A DNA stretch of 64,000 bases from Lewinella sp. IMCC34183. Lineage in GTDB: Bacteria > Bacteroidota > Bacteroidia > Chitinophagales > Saprospiraceae. Shown here in pieces: positions 16,500 through 28,171 of the stretch. Under the pieces are notes generated by a model, which was not told where the DNA came from, ran no database searches, and saw nothing but the letters and a program-made list of their open reading frames with translations. Every line of letters begins with the position of its first letter. Within the stretch, counting starts at the first letter, position 1. Location: contig NZ_QMEM01000010.1 of the NCBI RefSeq assembly GCF_003390915.1, forward strand, positions 62,001 to 126,000. Direction: 5' to 3'. Position numbers and translations under genes: made by a program.

Positions 16500-18059
16500 T
16501 TACCGGACCACCGTAACCCCACCGGAAAACAGCTTGGCGGTTCCGTTGGTAAACTGGATATTGATCAGGTAGACAAATACCCCCAGCTGTACCGTAGTGC
16601 CATCCCATTCCGGCCCCTGATAGACGAGGCTTCCCCACCGGTCGTAGATGCGCATGTCCACGGCTTCGACGGTACCGACCGGCGCAAAGGGGCGGAATAC
16701 ATCGTTGGTATTATCTCCGTTCGGACTGAAAGCCGTAGGAAAGAATACGTCAAAGCTGGACAGCTGCAGCAACACCAGGCTGTCGCAGCCCAGCGAAGAA
16801 GTGAATACCAGCGGGTAGTCGCCCCCCGCCCGGAACCCGTAGTCCCCGATTTCGAACAGTTCTCCCCTCAGGACGGACGCCGCCACGGTATCGTAAGTTG
16901 CCCCCACCACCTCCAGCTCGAGGGTGACGATGCTGTCGCAACCGTTGCGGTTGCTGAAGGTATCCACATATATCCCCGGTTCACGCAACTGCGCCGCGCC
17001 GAAGGGGTAGACATCATCCTCGCAGATGGCTACCCGGGCGGGCGTACGGTAAGTGGGGATCACGTAGTCGTAGGTTTCCGTGATCCGGCAGGTGGTACTG
17101 TCGATGATCCTGACCTGGTACGCCCCCACTCCGTAATTCCTGCTCAGCTCGGCGGTGACTTCCCCCACCAGGGCCACACCCCCCAGGTACCACTGGTAAT
17201 CGAAAGCTACGTTGTTCGGGACGGAGAGGGTGAAGTCCGGGTCACAGGGGTGGGTGGTTTCGGAAATCTTCAGGTCGAATAACTCCTGATCCGCCAACAG
17301 CAGGTTGTCGAAGAAGTAATAGGTACTGACGGAGCTCGGCACCGGTGCGCAGCCCGGCCCGATCGCGATCGCGTGGATATTTTCCGTAGGGGTGATCTGG
17401 ATGAAGGTATTTACCCAGGAGCTCCCCCAGCCTCCGGATACCCGGACTTCCCCCAGCTTCTTCCAGTCCGGACTGTTCGTCGGGCAGCCAAACGCCTCGT
17501 TGAATTCACCGAACGGCAGGTATTCGCAGCTCGACGTACCGTAGAAGGTGATGTTGATCGGTGGCGATTGTGAGGGGTCGACGAACCCTACGTCAAACTG
17601 GAAGCGGTAGGTCGAATTGGCCAGCAGCGGGCTGGTCAGGCAGGCCCCCGCGTACTCCTTCCAGTAGGGTTCGGGTTGCCCTTCGCGGATGACCCGGCCG
17701 TCCCGGAAGCCCATGATCCCCTCCCCATCCGGAAACGGTTGGGGCGGCGGAAACTCGTCCCACCCCATCCAGTTGCACTGGTGGAGGAAGTCCGTGGTCG
17801 GGGCCGAGGCCTGGATCCAGTTCGATGCGCAGTTCAGCTGGCTCCGGTCGTTCGGGCAGCAGTTCATCTCCTCGAACGAGGGATTGGGGATGAGTGATAC
17901 GGGTTCGATGATCTCGCAGGCGCAGTCTTCGTCGTTCAGGTCGGTACGCCCGTCGCCGTCGTCGTCGATTGCGTTATCGCATATCTCTACCTGGGCCGCC
18001 AGACCCGGCGGCATCAGGAGTGACAGACAGAAGAGTAATATTGCTGCCGGATGCATCAT
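16500..18059 (-). CDS. Secreted protein with gliding-motility/CHU (T9SS type B) C-terminal domain
   Basis: The 519-residue protein has an N-terminal signal peptide ending near AAQ. Next comes a short Asp-rich DNAIDDDGDGRTDLND segment, probably a calcium-binding thrombospondin-3-like loop. The middle is a lectin-like beta region (about 45-250) and the ~85-residue end is a CHU-type domain starting FFPTAFSPNGDNTNDVF and including MRIYDRWGSLVYQG. That end is the type B sorting signal of the type IX secretion system. It is surface-exposed or secreted; ligand unknown. Two adjacent ATGs (18059, 18056) are possible starts. Confidence 0.85.
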   Translation of the reverse strand: MMHPAAILLFCLSLLMPPGLAAQVEICDNAIDDDGDGRTDLNDEDCACEIIEPVSLIPNPSFEEMNCCPNDRSQLNCASNWIQASAPTTDFLHQCNWMGWDEFPPPQPFPDGEGIMGFRDGRVIREGQPEPYWKEYAGACLTSPLLANSTYRFQFDVGFVDPSQSPPINITFYGTSSCEYLPFGEFNEAFGCPTNSPDWKKLGEVRVSGGWGSSWVNTFIQITPTENIHAIAIGPGCAPVPSSVSTYYFFDNLLLADQELFDLKISETTHPCDPDFTLSVPNNVAFDYQWYLGGVALVGEVTAELSRNYGVGAYQVRIIDSTTCRITETYDYVIPTYRTPARVAICEDDVYPFGAAQLREPGIYVDTFSNRNGCDSIVTLELEVVGATYDTVAASVLRGELFEIGDYGFRAGGDYPLVFTSSLGCDSLVLLQLSSFDVFFPTAFSPNGDNTNDVFRPFAPVGTVEAVDMRIYDRWGSLVYQGPEWDGTTVQLGVFVYLINIQFTNGTAKLFSGGVTVVR

Positions 18060-18110
18060 CCTCTGTAAGGTAATGGAACGGGGGCTGGTCTTGCAATAGG
18101 CCTTGCGTTA

Positions 18111-18207
18111 ACGGGATGAGGGCCTCCGGCCCGATGTGTTGGGTTGAGGGCCTCCGGTCCGATCATACCCCCCGTTAGCGGCGATCGGACCGGAGGTCCT
18201 CATCCCA
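18111..18207. repeat. 97-bp hairpin element, copy 1
   Basis: Begins ACGGGATGAGGGCCTCCGG and ends GGAGGTCCTCATCCCA. The outer arms of about 23 bases form an imperfect inverted repeat, with a further GGGCCTCCGGTCCGAT copy inside. Copy 2 lies 48 bases downstream at 18256-18352 with only a few differences. It fills the gap between the CHU-domain gene and the clpB terminator. Confidence 0.8.
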
Positions 18208-18255
18208 TAAAGAAGGTGAGGGCCTCCAGCCTGATGATGCCACCGGCTCGCGTTG

Positions 18256-18352
18256 ACGGGATGAGGGCCTCCGGCCCGATGTGTTGAACTGAGGGCTTCC
18301 GGTCCGATCATACCCCCCGTTAGCGGCGATCGGACCGGAGGTCCTCATCCCA
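18256..18352. repeat. 97-bp hairpin element, copy 2
   Basis: Near-identical direct repeat of 18111-18207, again with long complementary arms (GGGATGAGGGCCTCCGG against CCGGAGGTCCTCATCCC). A diverged partial unit, GTGAGGGCCTCCAGCCTGAT, sits between the two copies. The structure resembles paired REP sequences (REPIN-like). I see no coding potential here. Confidence 0.8.
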
Positions 18353-18353
18353 C

Positions 18354-18389
18354 AAAAAAACCCTGCCCCGGTAACACCAGGGCAGGGTC
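18354..18389 (-). terminator. Intrinsic terminator of clpB
   Basis: On the minus strand ACCCTGCCC pairs with GGGCAGGGT around a short loop and is followed by seven T residues. It lies about 30 bases beyond the clpB stop codon, the right position and orientation for its terminator. Confidence 0.85.
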
Positions 18390-18419
18390 AACTCATTGGT
18401 CGGCGGAAAAGGCGCGGCA

Positions 18420-21053
<2,634 letters not shown>

Positions 21054-21387
21054 AAATTTTATAGGTTGCGGCCACCGTCGTTTTCAGGAGAAAGCTCCGG
21101 CCGGCCGGTCGTTATCGAATCAGCGCTCCAGCTGTAGAACCGGACCCGTCGCCGGGCGGGTTCACTGGCGCGCACCCATATAAAGCAAAGCACGGGCCAC
21201 ACGGCGCATCGGAAAATATGTCATGCGTTTTCCGGAATGAACTGACTTTTTTTCATGCGCCGGGGCGCGGGTGCGGTGCGTATACTTTCGGGACCGGCCG
21301 CTGGCCCCCGAGTCCGCGTGAGTTCCCCACCCGTTCAGCCTGCGCCCCGCCCTATCCTGCCCCGCACCTGCGGCCTCGCCAACCTCG
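21054..21387. other. Intergenic region upstream of clpB
   Basis: About 334 bases between the start of clpB and the end of the LacI-family gene, both on the minus strand. It holds a copy of the C-rich leader motif at 21257-21276, oriented toward clpB. I see no gene, no RNA and no clear terminator for the LacI gene. Confidence 0.4.
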
Positions 21388-22494
21388 CTAGCTTCCCGTC
21401 ATGGCAAGGAGCGGATCCTCGACCAGGAAGTAATTGCCCCGGTTTTCCTGGTAGTTTTCGGGAACGACGATGTCCATCGGGATCAGCACTTTCTTGTGCT
21501 TGACGGTACCGTAGATGGAGTACTCCTGGCAGGCCTTCATGCCCAGGTAGCCCATGAGCTTGGGGTTCTGGCTGATGAGGTAGTGAATGCTCTCGTTGCG
21601 CAGGTGACCGACGTTCTCGGGCAGCACGTCGTAGCCGATGAGGATGGGTCGCGGCTCGACGCGCTCCAGGGCCCGTGCGATGACGTAGGTGCGCGAGGCG
21701 CTCACGTAGATACCTACGAGGCCGGGGTGCTCGGCGAGTACTTGCGCTACGTACCGGTCGACGGCCGCGTCGCTTTCGAAATCGGCGAAGTCGGAGACGA
21801 TGACCTCGACCGACGGATTGTGCTGCTGGAAAAAGTCGTGAAACCCGTTGCGCTTCTCCACCATGTGGCGGGCATTGACGTAGGCTTTCTCGAGGGGCAA
21901 CACGAGTACCTTATCGCCCGGAGAACAGTGATAGCTCATCAGTCGCGCGGCCAGTTTGCCACTCTGGTAGGAATCGGGACCGATGTAGGAAAGGTAGTTG
22001 GCGTCGATCTGCTCGGGAAAGGTGTTGATCAGCACGTACGGCATGTCGAGCTCGGCCAGCTGTTGCATCAGCTCCGGCCACTCCCGGCCGAAGAGGGGCG
22101 CGGTCAGGAGTACTTCGGCCTTCAGGCGTTTCAGCTTCTGCACCCCGCGCAGGAAATCGCGGGGATCGTGGAGGTCGAAGTAGACCGGCTCCAGCACGAA
22201 CGTCTCGATGGGCCGGTCGTCGATCGCCTTCTGTATGCCCTCGAGGACGAGATCCCAGTAGCCGTCGACGCCGGCGGCGGGTAGCAGGTAGGCCAGCCGC
22301 TTCACCTTATTGTTGGAGGCAAGCAGGGAAGCGTAGATATTCTTCTTGTAGCCGAGCTCCTCGGCGATGGAAAGGATGAGTTCCTTGACGTCCGGAGCGA
22401 TACGCCCGCGGTCGTGCATGGCGCGGTCGACGGTGCCGATGGAAACGTTGGCGCGGCGGGCAATGTCGGAAAGGGTAGGTTTCTTCTTGGGCAT
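21388..22494 (-). CDS. LacI family transcriptional regulator
   Basis: This 368-residue regulator has an N-terminal LacI helix-turn-helix (TLSDIARRANVSIGTVDRAM) with the hinge helix near ELGYKKN. A periplasmic-binding-protein-like sugar-sensing domain follows (about 65-350). The GTVDRAMHDRG recognition helix is of the Bacteroidota subtype with Asp-Arg in place of SR. It is divergent from a SusC/SusD pair across 265 bases and probably controls that pair in response to a sugar; the ligand is not evident. ATG 22494. Confidence 0.92.
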   Translation of the reverse strand: MPKKKPTLSDIARRANVSIGTVDRAMHDRGRIAPDVKELILSIAEELGYKKNIYASLLASNNKVKRLAYLLPAAGVDGYWDLVLEGIQKAIDDRPIETFVLEPVYFDLHDPRDFLRGVQKLKRLKAEVLLTAPLFGREWPELMQQLAELDMPYVLINTFPEQIDANYLSYIGPDSYQSGKLAARLMSYHCSPGDKVLVLPLEKAYVNARHMVEKRNGFHDFFQQHNPSVEVIVSDFADFESDAAVDRYVAQVLAEHPGLVGIYVSASRTYVIARALERVEPRPILIGYDVLPENVGHLRNESIHYLISQNPKLMGYLGMKACQEYSIYGTVKHKKVLIPMDIVVPENYQENRGNYFLVEDPLLAMTGS

Positions 22495-22571
22495 GAACTA
22501 AACTTACGGGATAAGCCGGCGATCGCCGGCGGCAGGATCGCGCGGGTGGGCACAAATAATTGGGCGGCACA

Positions 22572-22602
22572 TTGTGCGGAAGGTAAATATGAACTATGTT
22601 TA
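22572..22602 (+). promoter_or_regulatory. Candidate promoter of the susCD operon
   Basis: TTG at 22572-22574 is separated by 20 bases from TATGTTTA at 22595-22602, one mismatch from the Bacteroidota TAnnTTTG -7 box. It would leave a leader of about 150 bases before the SusC ATG. Confidence 0.45.
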
Positions 22603-22647
22603 ATGTAGCATTCCCTCGTCGATCAACGCTTTTGCCTCCGGGCACCC

Positions 22648-22655
22648 CAAATATA
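22648..22655 (-). promoter_or_regulatory. Candidate -7 element of the LacI-family gene
   Basis: On the minus strand TATATTTG is an exact TAnnTTTG match about 155 bases upstream of the regulator's ATG. A clear -33 TTG is not visible, so confidence is limited. Confidence 0.35.
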
Positions 22656-22759
22656 ACCGATATAGGTCGCCTTGCGTGTACCTTAACGCGGCTGATCCTG
22701 CTCACTTTACACTTGCGTTAACCTTCACGCATCCTTATAATCCATTAATTGCTAGTAGT

Positions 22760-25700
22760 ATGAGACACATTTTGACCCTTTTACTGGTGCTTTGCGCCGC
22801 CGGGCTGTGTCGGGCCCAAACCATATACGGCACCGTATCCGACGAGGCGGGCAACCCCCTCATCGGCGCGAACATCCTGGAGATCGGTACCGGCAACGGT
22901 ACGGTGACCGACGTCGACGGTACGTACACCCTCACCCTAGAGGGCGAGGATCCCCTCCTTCGCTTTTCCTACATCGGCTACGGCTCGCAGGAAGTCGCCG
23001 TCAACGGGCAGACGGTCATCGACCTGACCCTGGAGGAAGGCAACAACATCGACGAGGTGGTGGTAACGGCGCTGGGCATCTCCCGCGACCGCAAGGCCCT
23101 GGGCTACGCGACCGTCGAACTGGGGACCGAGGACATCACCACGACGCAGGTGACCAACTTCGCCTCGGCCCTCTACGGTAAAGCGCCCGGCGTGTCGATC
23201 CGCTCCACCCCCGGCGGGGCCACCAGCGGCATCAACATCAACATCCGCGGCCAGTCGTCCATCACCGGCAACACTCAGCCGCTGATCGTGCTGGACGGCG
23301 TACCGATCCGTAACGGGGAGTTCAACAACGCCGACTTCTGGGGCGACCAGCGCATCCGCGGCAACGGCCTGCTGGACATCAACCCCGAGGACATCGCCAA
23401 CATCTCCGTGCTGAAGGGCGCCTCCGCCGCTGCCCTCTACGGATCCGACGCGGTGAACGGAGTTATCCTTATCACCACCAAAAAGGGCAAGTTCAACCAG
23501 GGGCTGGGCGTGGAATTCAACGCGGCCCTCAGTACCGACGTCATTGCCTACCTGCCCCGCTACCAGAACGTACGGGGCCCCGGCTATCCGGTGTCGCTGA
23601 CCGATGCCGGACAGGGCGCCGACCGCTTCATCGAATACGATACCGACGGCGACGGCAACCCTGACGCCCGCGGCCTGATCAACACCAGCCTGAATTTCGG
23701 TCCGGAGTTCGACGGGCAGCCGGTACTGTCCTGGGACGGCGTGACGCGCCCCTATGTCGCCTCCAATAACAGCTACGCCGACCTCTTCCAGAACGCCGTG
23801 AGCTCCAACGTCAACCTGGCGGTGTCGAAGGGAACGGAGGACTTCAGCTTCCGCGTATCGCTGACCCGGCAGGACAACCAAATGATCTCCCTGGGCTCCA
23901 AGAACGAGCGCAACATCCTGACCTTTACCTCCAACTACAACATCAACAAGCGGCTCACCTCGACGCTGAACGTTCGCTACATCAACCAGTCGACCAAGAA
24001 CCGCCCCTACAAGGTGGACCGCATGGTCAACAACTTCAGCGGCATGATGGACCGCTTTGAGTCGGCCGACTGGTACTTCGACAACTACAAGACCAGCGAC
24101 GGCTATTACTTCCGCACCGGCACGCAGGCGAGCAGCACCCCGGACGAAAATATCGTCTACAACGGCTTCAAGAGTGCCATTGCCGACTACGTCTGGAACG
24201 TGCTGGAGAGCCAGTCGCGGGAATCCAACAACCGCATCATCGCGAACTTCACCCAGCGGTGGAACATCGTGGACGGCCTGAACCTGCAGGGTCGCCTCTC
24301 GACCGACTATACCGCCGAGGAAATCGAAGCGTGGGACCCCACCCGCTTCCCGAGCGCGCTGTACAACAACCCCGGCGGCTCGTTCTCGCTGGCCAACACC
24401 ACGGAGAACCTGCTGTACGGTGACGTCATCCTCAACTACGACACCGACCTGGCCGAGTGGCTCAGTCTGGGGGCGGTCGCCGGCTACACCGCCCGGAAGT
24501 ACGACTACGCGCGCACCTACATCGGCACGGTGAACGGTCTGAGCCCCGAGAACAAGTTTGACCTGTCGGCCTCGCGCGACATCCCCCAGGGCAGCGCTTC
24601 CCGCGCCACGGAGATCACCGACGGCCTGTTTGGCTCGGTAAACCTCGGCTTCAAGACCTTCTACTTCGTGGAGGGTACGATCCGCCGCGACCGGATTTCT
24701 ACCATCGCGCCGGGCAACAACTCCTTTACCTACCCCTCGGTAAACACGAGCCTGATCCTCAACGAGGCCTTCGACCTGCCGAGCAGCATCAGCTACGCGA
24801 AGGTGCGCGCCTCGTACGGTATCGTAGGCAACTACCCCAACCGCTACGACGCCAACATCAACTACCAGCAGAACACGCTGGGCGTACAGCGGGAGGGCGG
24901 CTCGGCCGTGATCTACACCAACCTAGGCTCCGCCTTCGGCAACGAGGTGATCCGCCCCGAGCGCAAGAAGGAGTTTGAGGTGGGCTTCAACGTCAACTTC
25001 CTCAATCGCTTCAGCTTCGACGCCACCTACTACGACGGCAAGATCATCGACCAGATCCTGCCCGTGGATGTTCCGACCAGCTCGGGCGCGACTACGGTCC
25101 TGACCAACATCGGCGTCCTACGCAACAAGGGCATCGAACTGGGTATCAGTGCCGACCTGATCCGCAGCGAGCGGTTCAACTGGAACTCGACCCTCAACTT
25201 CTCGCGCAACATCAACACCGTAGAGCAGCTGGCCAACAACGCCACGGAGCTGGTCCACGCCGACTACGACGGCAACGCCGCGCAGGTACGCTCGGTGGTC
25301 GGACGGCCCATGGGCGACATCTACGCCCACCCCGTAGCCACCAATGCGGCCGGCGAGCAAATCGTAGGCGCCAACGGACTCTACCAACTCGACGCGGACA
25401 ACTGGGAGGTGTACGGCAACGCGCTGCCCGACTTCGAGGGCGGATTCGTGAGCGGCTTGGCCCTGGACAACTTCACCCTCAACTTTGTGGCCGACTTCAG
25501 CTACGGCGGGGCCATTATGCCCACCGGCATCTACTGGATGACCAGCCGCGGCCTGACCGAGGAGAGCCTCAACTTCCGCGACGCCGAGAGCGGCGGCCTG
25601 CGCTACTACGTTAACGAGGAGGGCAAGGGCGTACAGACTACCGCGGACGCGGGCCCCAACGGGGAACTCGTTTTCAACGACGGCGTACTGCTGGAAGGCG

Positions 25701-26068
25701 TTCTCTCCACCGGCGAACCCAACACCAACGTGGTGTCCCAGGCGCAGTACTACAACGGCAGCTACAACTGGGGCGGGCCGCAGTATGGCAACTCGCGCTA
25801 CGACCTGTACGTCAACGAGAACAACTGGGTAAAGGTCCGCGAGCTTGCGCTGGGCTTCAACTTCCCCACATCCTGGATCAGCGGGATCGGCATGCAGAAT
25901 GCTAACCTCTCGATCTTCGGCCGCAACATCTTCTTCATCTACCGCTCCATCAAGGACCTGGATCCCGAGCAAACCGTGGCCAGCTCCCGCTGGTACCATA
26001 ACATCAACAACGCCGGCAATAACCCGTCGTTCCGCTCCTTCGGTCTCCAGTTTAAAACCAACTTCTAA
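22760..26068 (+). CDS. SusC/RagA-type TonB-linked outer membrane transporter
   Basis: The 1102-residue protein has a signal peptide (MRHILTLLLVLCAAGLCRAQ), a carboxypeptidase-regulatory-like beta-sandwich (about 20-105, TIYGTVSDEAGNPLIGANI), and a TonB box/plug with DEVVVTALGISR. The SusC signature region follows (NIRGQSS... LIVLDGVPI and SVLKGASAAALYGSDAVNGVILI), then a 22-strand type barrel. It imports glycan fragments with its SusD partner. The ATG at 22760 begins the signal peptide. The stop codon overlaps the SusD start (TAATG). Confidence 0.95.
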   Translation: MRHILTLLLVLCAAGLCRAQTIYGTVSDEAGNPLIGANILEIGTGNGTVTDVDGTYTLTLEGEDPLLRFSYIGYGSQEVAVNGQTVIDLTLEEGNNIDEVVVTALGISRDRKALGYATVELGTEDITTTQVTNFASALYGKAPGVSIRSTPGGATSGININIRGQSSITGNTQPLIVLDGVPIRNGEFNNADFWGDQRIRGNGLLDINPEDIANISVLKGASAAALYGSDAVNGVILITTKKGKFNQGLGVEFNAALSTDVIAYLPRYQNVRGPGYPVSLTDAGQGADRFIEYDTDGDGNPDARGLINTSLNFGPEFDGQPVLSWDGVTRPYVASNNSYADLFQNAVSSNVNLAVSKGTEDFSFRVSLTRQDNQMISLGSKNERNILTFTSNYNINKRLTSTLNVRYINQSTKNRPYKVDRMVNNFSGMMDRFESADWYFDNYKTSDGYYFRTGTQASSTPDENIVYNGFKSAIADYVWNVLESQSRESNNRIIANFTQRWNIVDGLNLQGRLSTDYTAEEIEAWDPTRFPSALYNNPGGSFSLANTTENLLYGDVILNYDTDLAEWLSLGAVAGYTARKYDYARTYIGTVNGLSPENKFDLSASRDIPQGSASRATEITDGLFGSVNLGFKTFYFVEGTIRRDRISTIAPGNNSFTYPSVNTSLILNEAFDLPSSISYAKVRASYGIVGNYPNRYDANINYQQNTLGVQREGGSAVIYTNLGSAFGNEVIRPERKKEFEVGFNVNFLNRFSFDATYYDGKIIDQILPVDVPTSSGATTVLTNIGVLRNKGIELGISADLIRSERFNWNSTLNFSRNINTVEQLANNATELVHADYDGNAAQVRSVVGRPMGDIYAHPVATNAAGEQIVGANGLYQLDADNWEVYGNALPDFEGGFVSGLALDNFTLNFVADFSYGGAIMPTGIYWMTSRGLTEESLNFRDAESGGLRYYVNEEGKGVQTTADAGPNGELVFNDGVLLEGVLSTGEPNTNVVSQAQYYNGSYNWGGPQYGNSRYDLYVNENNWVKVRELALGFNFPTSWISGIGMQNANLSIFGRNIFFIYRSIKDLDPEQTVASSRWYHNINNAGNNPSFRSFGLQFKTNF

Positions 26069-27675
26069 TGCAAACTTACTACCCCACCCCCCGGAGCTTT
26101 GCGTACGTCCTGCTGAGCGCCTACCTGCTGGTGACGCTATCGTGCACCAAGGACGACTTCGCGGATGCCTATCCCAATCCCGCGCGCATCAGCGAAACCA
26201 CGGTCGATAAGCAATTCACCGGCATACTGGTGGAGGGCCGCGACTACGTGGTCCCCGATTACTGGAACTACTTCGTCGTCCTGACGGGTACCCTCAACCC
26301 CTGGACGCAGTCGATCGGCTTCGTCAACAGCCCGGGTCAGTACGTCCCCGGCTCGTCGGGCGTCAACTCCTTCTGGGACAACTACTACGCCGTACTGACC
26401 CAGTACCGCGAACTGCAGCGCATCTACAATAACCTGGACGCCGACAGCCAGGCCGACCTGAAGATCTTCCGCATGGCCGCCGACGTGTACATGCACTTCG
26501 AGACCCAGCGGGCGGTCGACCTGTTCGGCATGATGCCCTACTTCGAAGCCGGCATGATCAGCACCAACGCCGGTGATTACACGGTCTCCTACGCCCCGTT
26601 CAACACGGGCAGCGAGATCTACACCTTCATGCTGGACGACCTGAAGTCGATCGCCGACGACATGCAGTCCGTCGAGCTCTCCGCCAACGCCACCGCTTCC
26701 TTCCGCAGCCAGGACCTGATCAACAATGGCGACGTGGAACTCTGGCAGCGGTTCACCAACTCGCTGCGCATGCGGATGCTGATGCGCGTACTGGAGGCCC
26801 CGGGTTTTACGGACCGGGCCATGACCGAGCTGGGCGAGATCGTGAACAACCCCGACCGCTACCCCGTCATCGAAAACAACGACCAGAACGCGATGATCAA
26901 CGTGTTCGATCCCAACTCCGTCATCAGCTCCCGCGGGTTCCAGCAGGGGATTAACTCCGCCGGCTGGGACGGCGACGACGCCAGCCAGATCATGATCGAC
27001 CTGCTTACGTCCAGCAACGATCCGCGCCTGGAGATCCTTTTCGAGCCCGGCACCGAGGCCGAGGGAGAATTTGTGGGCCTGGACCCCATGCTGGACGGAA
27101 CGGCCCAGCAGGCCCTGGTCAACGACGGCGAGATCGCCTATTACAACCGCACGACCTTCAGCGAGAACGAGTACTTCCCCGGCGTCCTGTTCAACGCCTC
27201 GGAGGTCAGTTTCCTGCGGGCGGAGTACTACGCGCGCACCGACAATGGCGAGGCCGCCGTGGAGGCCTACGAGACGGGCATCCGCCAGTCGATCGACTTC
27301 TACCTCTACGTGAATTCGCTGAGCACGGCTACCAACGGCGTGACCGTCACGTCGGTATCGGACGAGGCGTACCAGCAGCTCATCGCCAGCGAACCGGTCG
27401 CAATGACGGCCGGGCTCTCCGTGGAGGAGAAAGTAAAGCGGATCGCCCAGCAGAAGTGGCTGCACTTCAACATCGTCCAGCCCTACCAGAACTGGGCCGA
27501 AGTACGCCGGCTTGATTACCCCCAGCTCACCTTCTGGAGCGACAACTCTTCGGTGCAACCGCTGCCGCCGTCCCGCTGGGGCATTTCCGGGCGGGAGATC
27601 AGCTTCAACTACAACTACGAGGAGGTCAGCAGTATGGATAATCTGTCCACCAAACTCTTCTGGGACGTCGACTAG
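26068..27675 (+). CDS. SusD/RagB-like outer membrane lipoprotein (SusD-like_2 type)
   Basis: The 535-residue protein starts with a lipoprotein signal (LLVTLSCTKDD; lipidated Cys near residue 27) and has the alpha-helical TPR-like SusD fold. Features include an N-terminal YWNYFVVLTG segment, the long helical stretch YYAVLTQYRELQRIYNNLDA and the C-terminal VEEKVKRIAQQKWLHF motif. It caps the SusC barrel and binds substrate at the cell surface. It overlaps the SusC gene by one base and is followed by a terminator, so susCD is a two-gene operon without enzymes. Confidence 0.93.
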   Translation: MQTYYPTPRSFAYVLLSAYLLVTLSCTKDDFADAYPNPARISETTVDKQFTGILVEGRDYVVPDYWNYFVVLTGTLNPWTQSIGFVNSPGQYVPGSSGVNSFWDNYYAVLTQYRELQRIYNNLDADSQADLKIFRMAADVYMHFETQRAVDLFGMMPYFEAGMISTNAGDYTVSYAPFNTGSEIYTFMLDDLKSIADDMQSVELSANATASFRSQDLINNGDVELWQRFTNSLRMRMLMRVLEAPGFTDRAMTELGEIVNNPDRYPVIENNDQNAMINVFDPNSVISSRGFQQGINSAGWDGDDASQIMIDLLTSSNDPRLEILFEPGTEAEGEFVGLDPMLDGTAQQALVNDGEIAYYNRTTFSENEYFPGVLFNASEVSFLRAEYYARTDNGEAAVEAYETGIRQSIDFYLYVNSLSTATNGVTVTSVSDEAYQQLIASEPVAMTAGLSVEEKVKRIAQQKWLHFNIVQPYQNWAEVRRLDYPQLTFWSDNSSVQPLPPSRWGISGREISFNYNYEEVSSMDNLSTKLFWDVD

Positions 27676-27704
27676 CCAGTTCCAAGACTTACAGTATTCC
27701 TGAG

Positions 27705-27738
27705 GAGGTGCGCGGTCTTGCTGCGTGCCTCTTTTTTT
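27705..27738 (+). terminator. Intrinsic terminator of the susCD operon
   Basis: GAGGTGCGC (27705-27713) pairs with GCGTGCCTC (27723-27731), a 9-bp stem with two G-U pairs, and is followed by seven T residues. It lies 30 bases after the SusD stop. Confidence 0.85.
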
Positions 27739-27768
27739 GTGATAGATGGGTTGTAATTTGACCCGGGT

Positions 27769-28130
27769 ATGCTTCAGCACCCTGCCCTCACCCCCAACCA
27801 GTCCCTCAACAAAGCCTACCGGAAGGAGAAATTCGCCCGCGCCGATATCGACCAACTCAAGCACGAACTGCCGCTGCTGCTGAACCGCATCGCCAACGCC
27901 GCCGAGAGCGAGGAGAACCACAAGGGGCACTTCATGACCTTCCCGAAGGAGGTGTGGTACCGCGCCGCCGACTGCCTGGTATCGACCAAGGACCGCATCG
28001 ACGCCGTCATCCACGACGGGCCGAAGGCCAAGGACCCGTAGGCGTGATGATCGAAGCCAAGCGCGCGGCTAATTCCGGGGAAACGTGGCACCCGCGCCCC
28101 GCCGCCCGGCCCTCCAAAGCAACCTCATAA
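27769..28130 (+). pseudogene. Remnant of a DUF7149-type restriction-modification enzyme (frameshifted)
   Basis: The first 90 codons (27769-28041) match the N-terminal DUF7149 region of type IIG-like restriction/methyltransferase proteins: LTPNQSLNKAYRKEKFARAD, then ESEENHKGHF and STKDRIDAVIHDGPKAKDP. In that family the next residues read VGVxIEAKR. Here VGVMIEAKRAANSGE is encoded in the next frame from 28038, so one base has been lost in the Pro codon at 28036-28037. Beyond about 28080 homology ends in a C-rich repeat-like sequence, and all nuclease, methyltransferase and target-recognition domains are missing. This is a dead stub of a mobile defence gene. Confidence 0.75.
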
Positions 28131-28171
28131 GTCGTGCCTTAAAGAGGCATACCCCCCTGCCCCTAGACACC

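Noticed and set aside
18111-18352. CRISPR-like direct repeats
   Set aside because: Only two units, each 97 bp with strong internal inverted symmetry, and no cas genes nearby.
21054-21387. CIRCE/HrcA heat-shock operator upstream of clpB
   Set aside because: No TTAGCACTC-N9-GAGTGCTAA-like inverted repeat is present.
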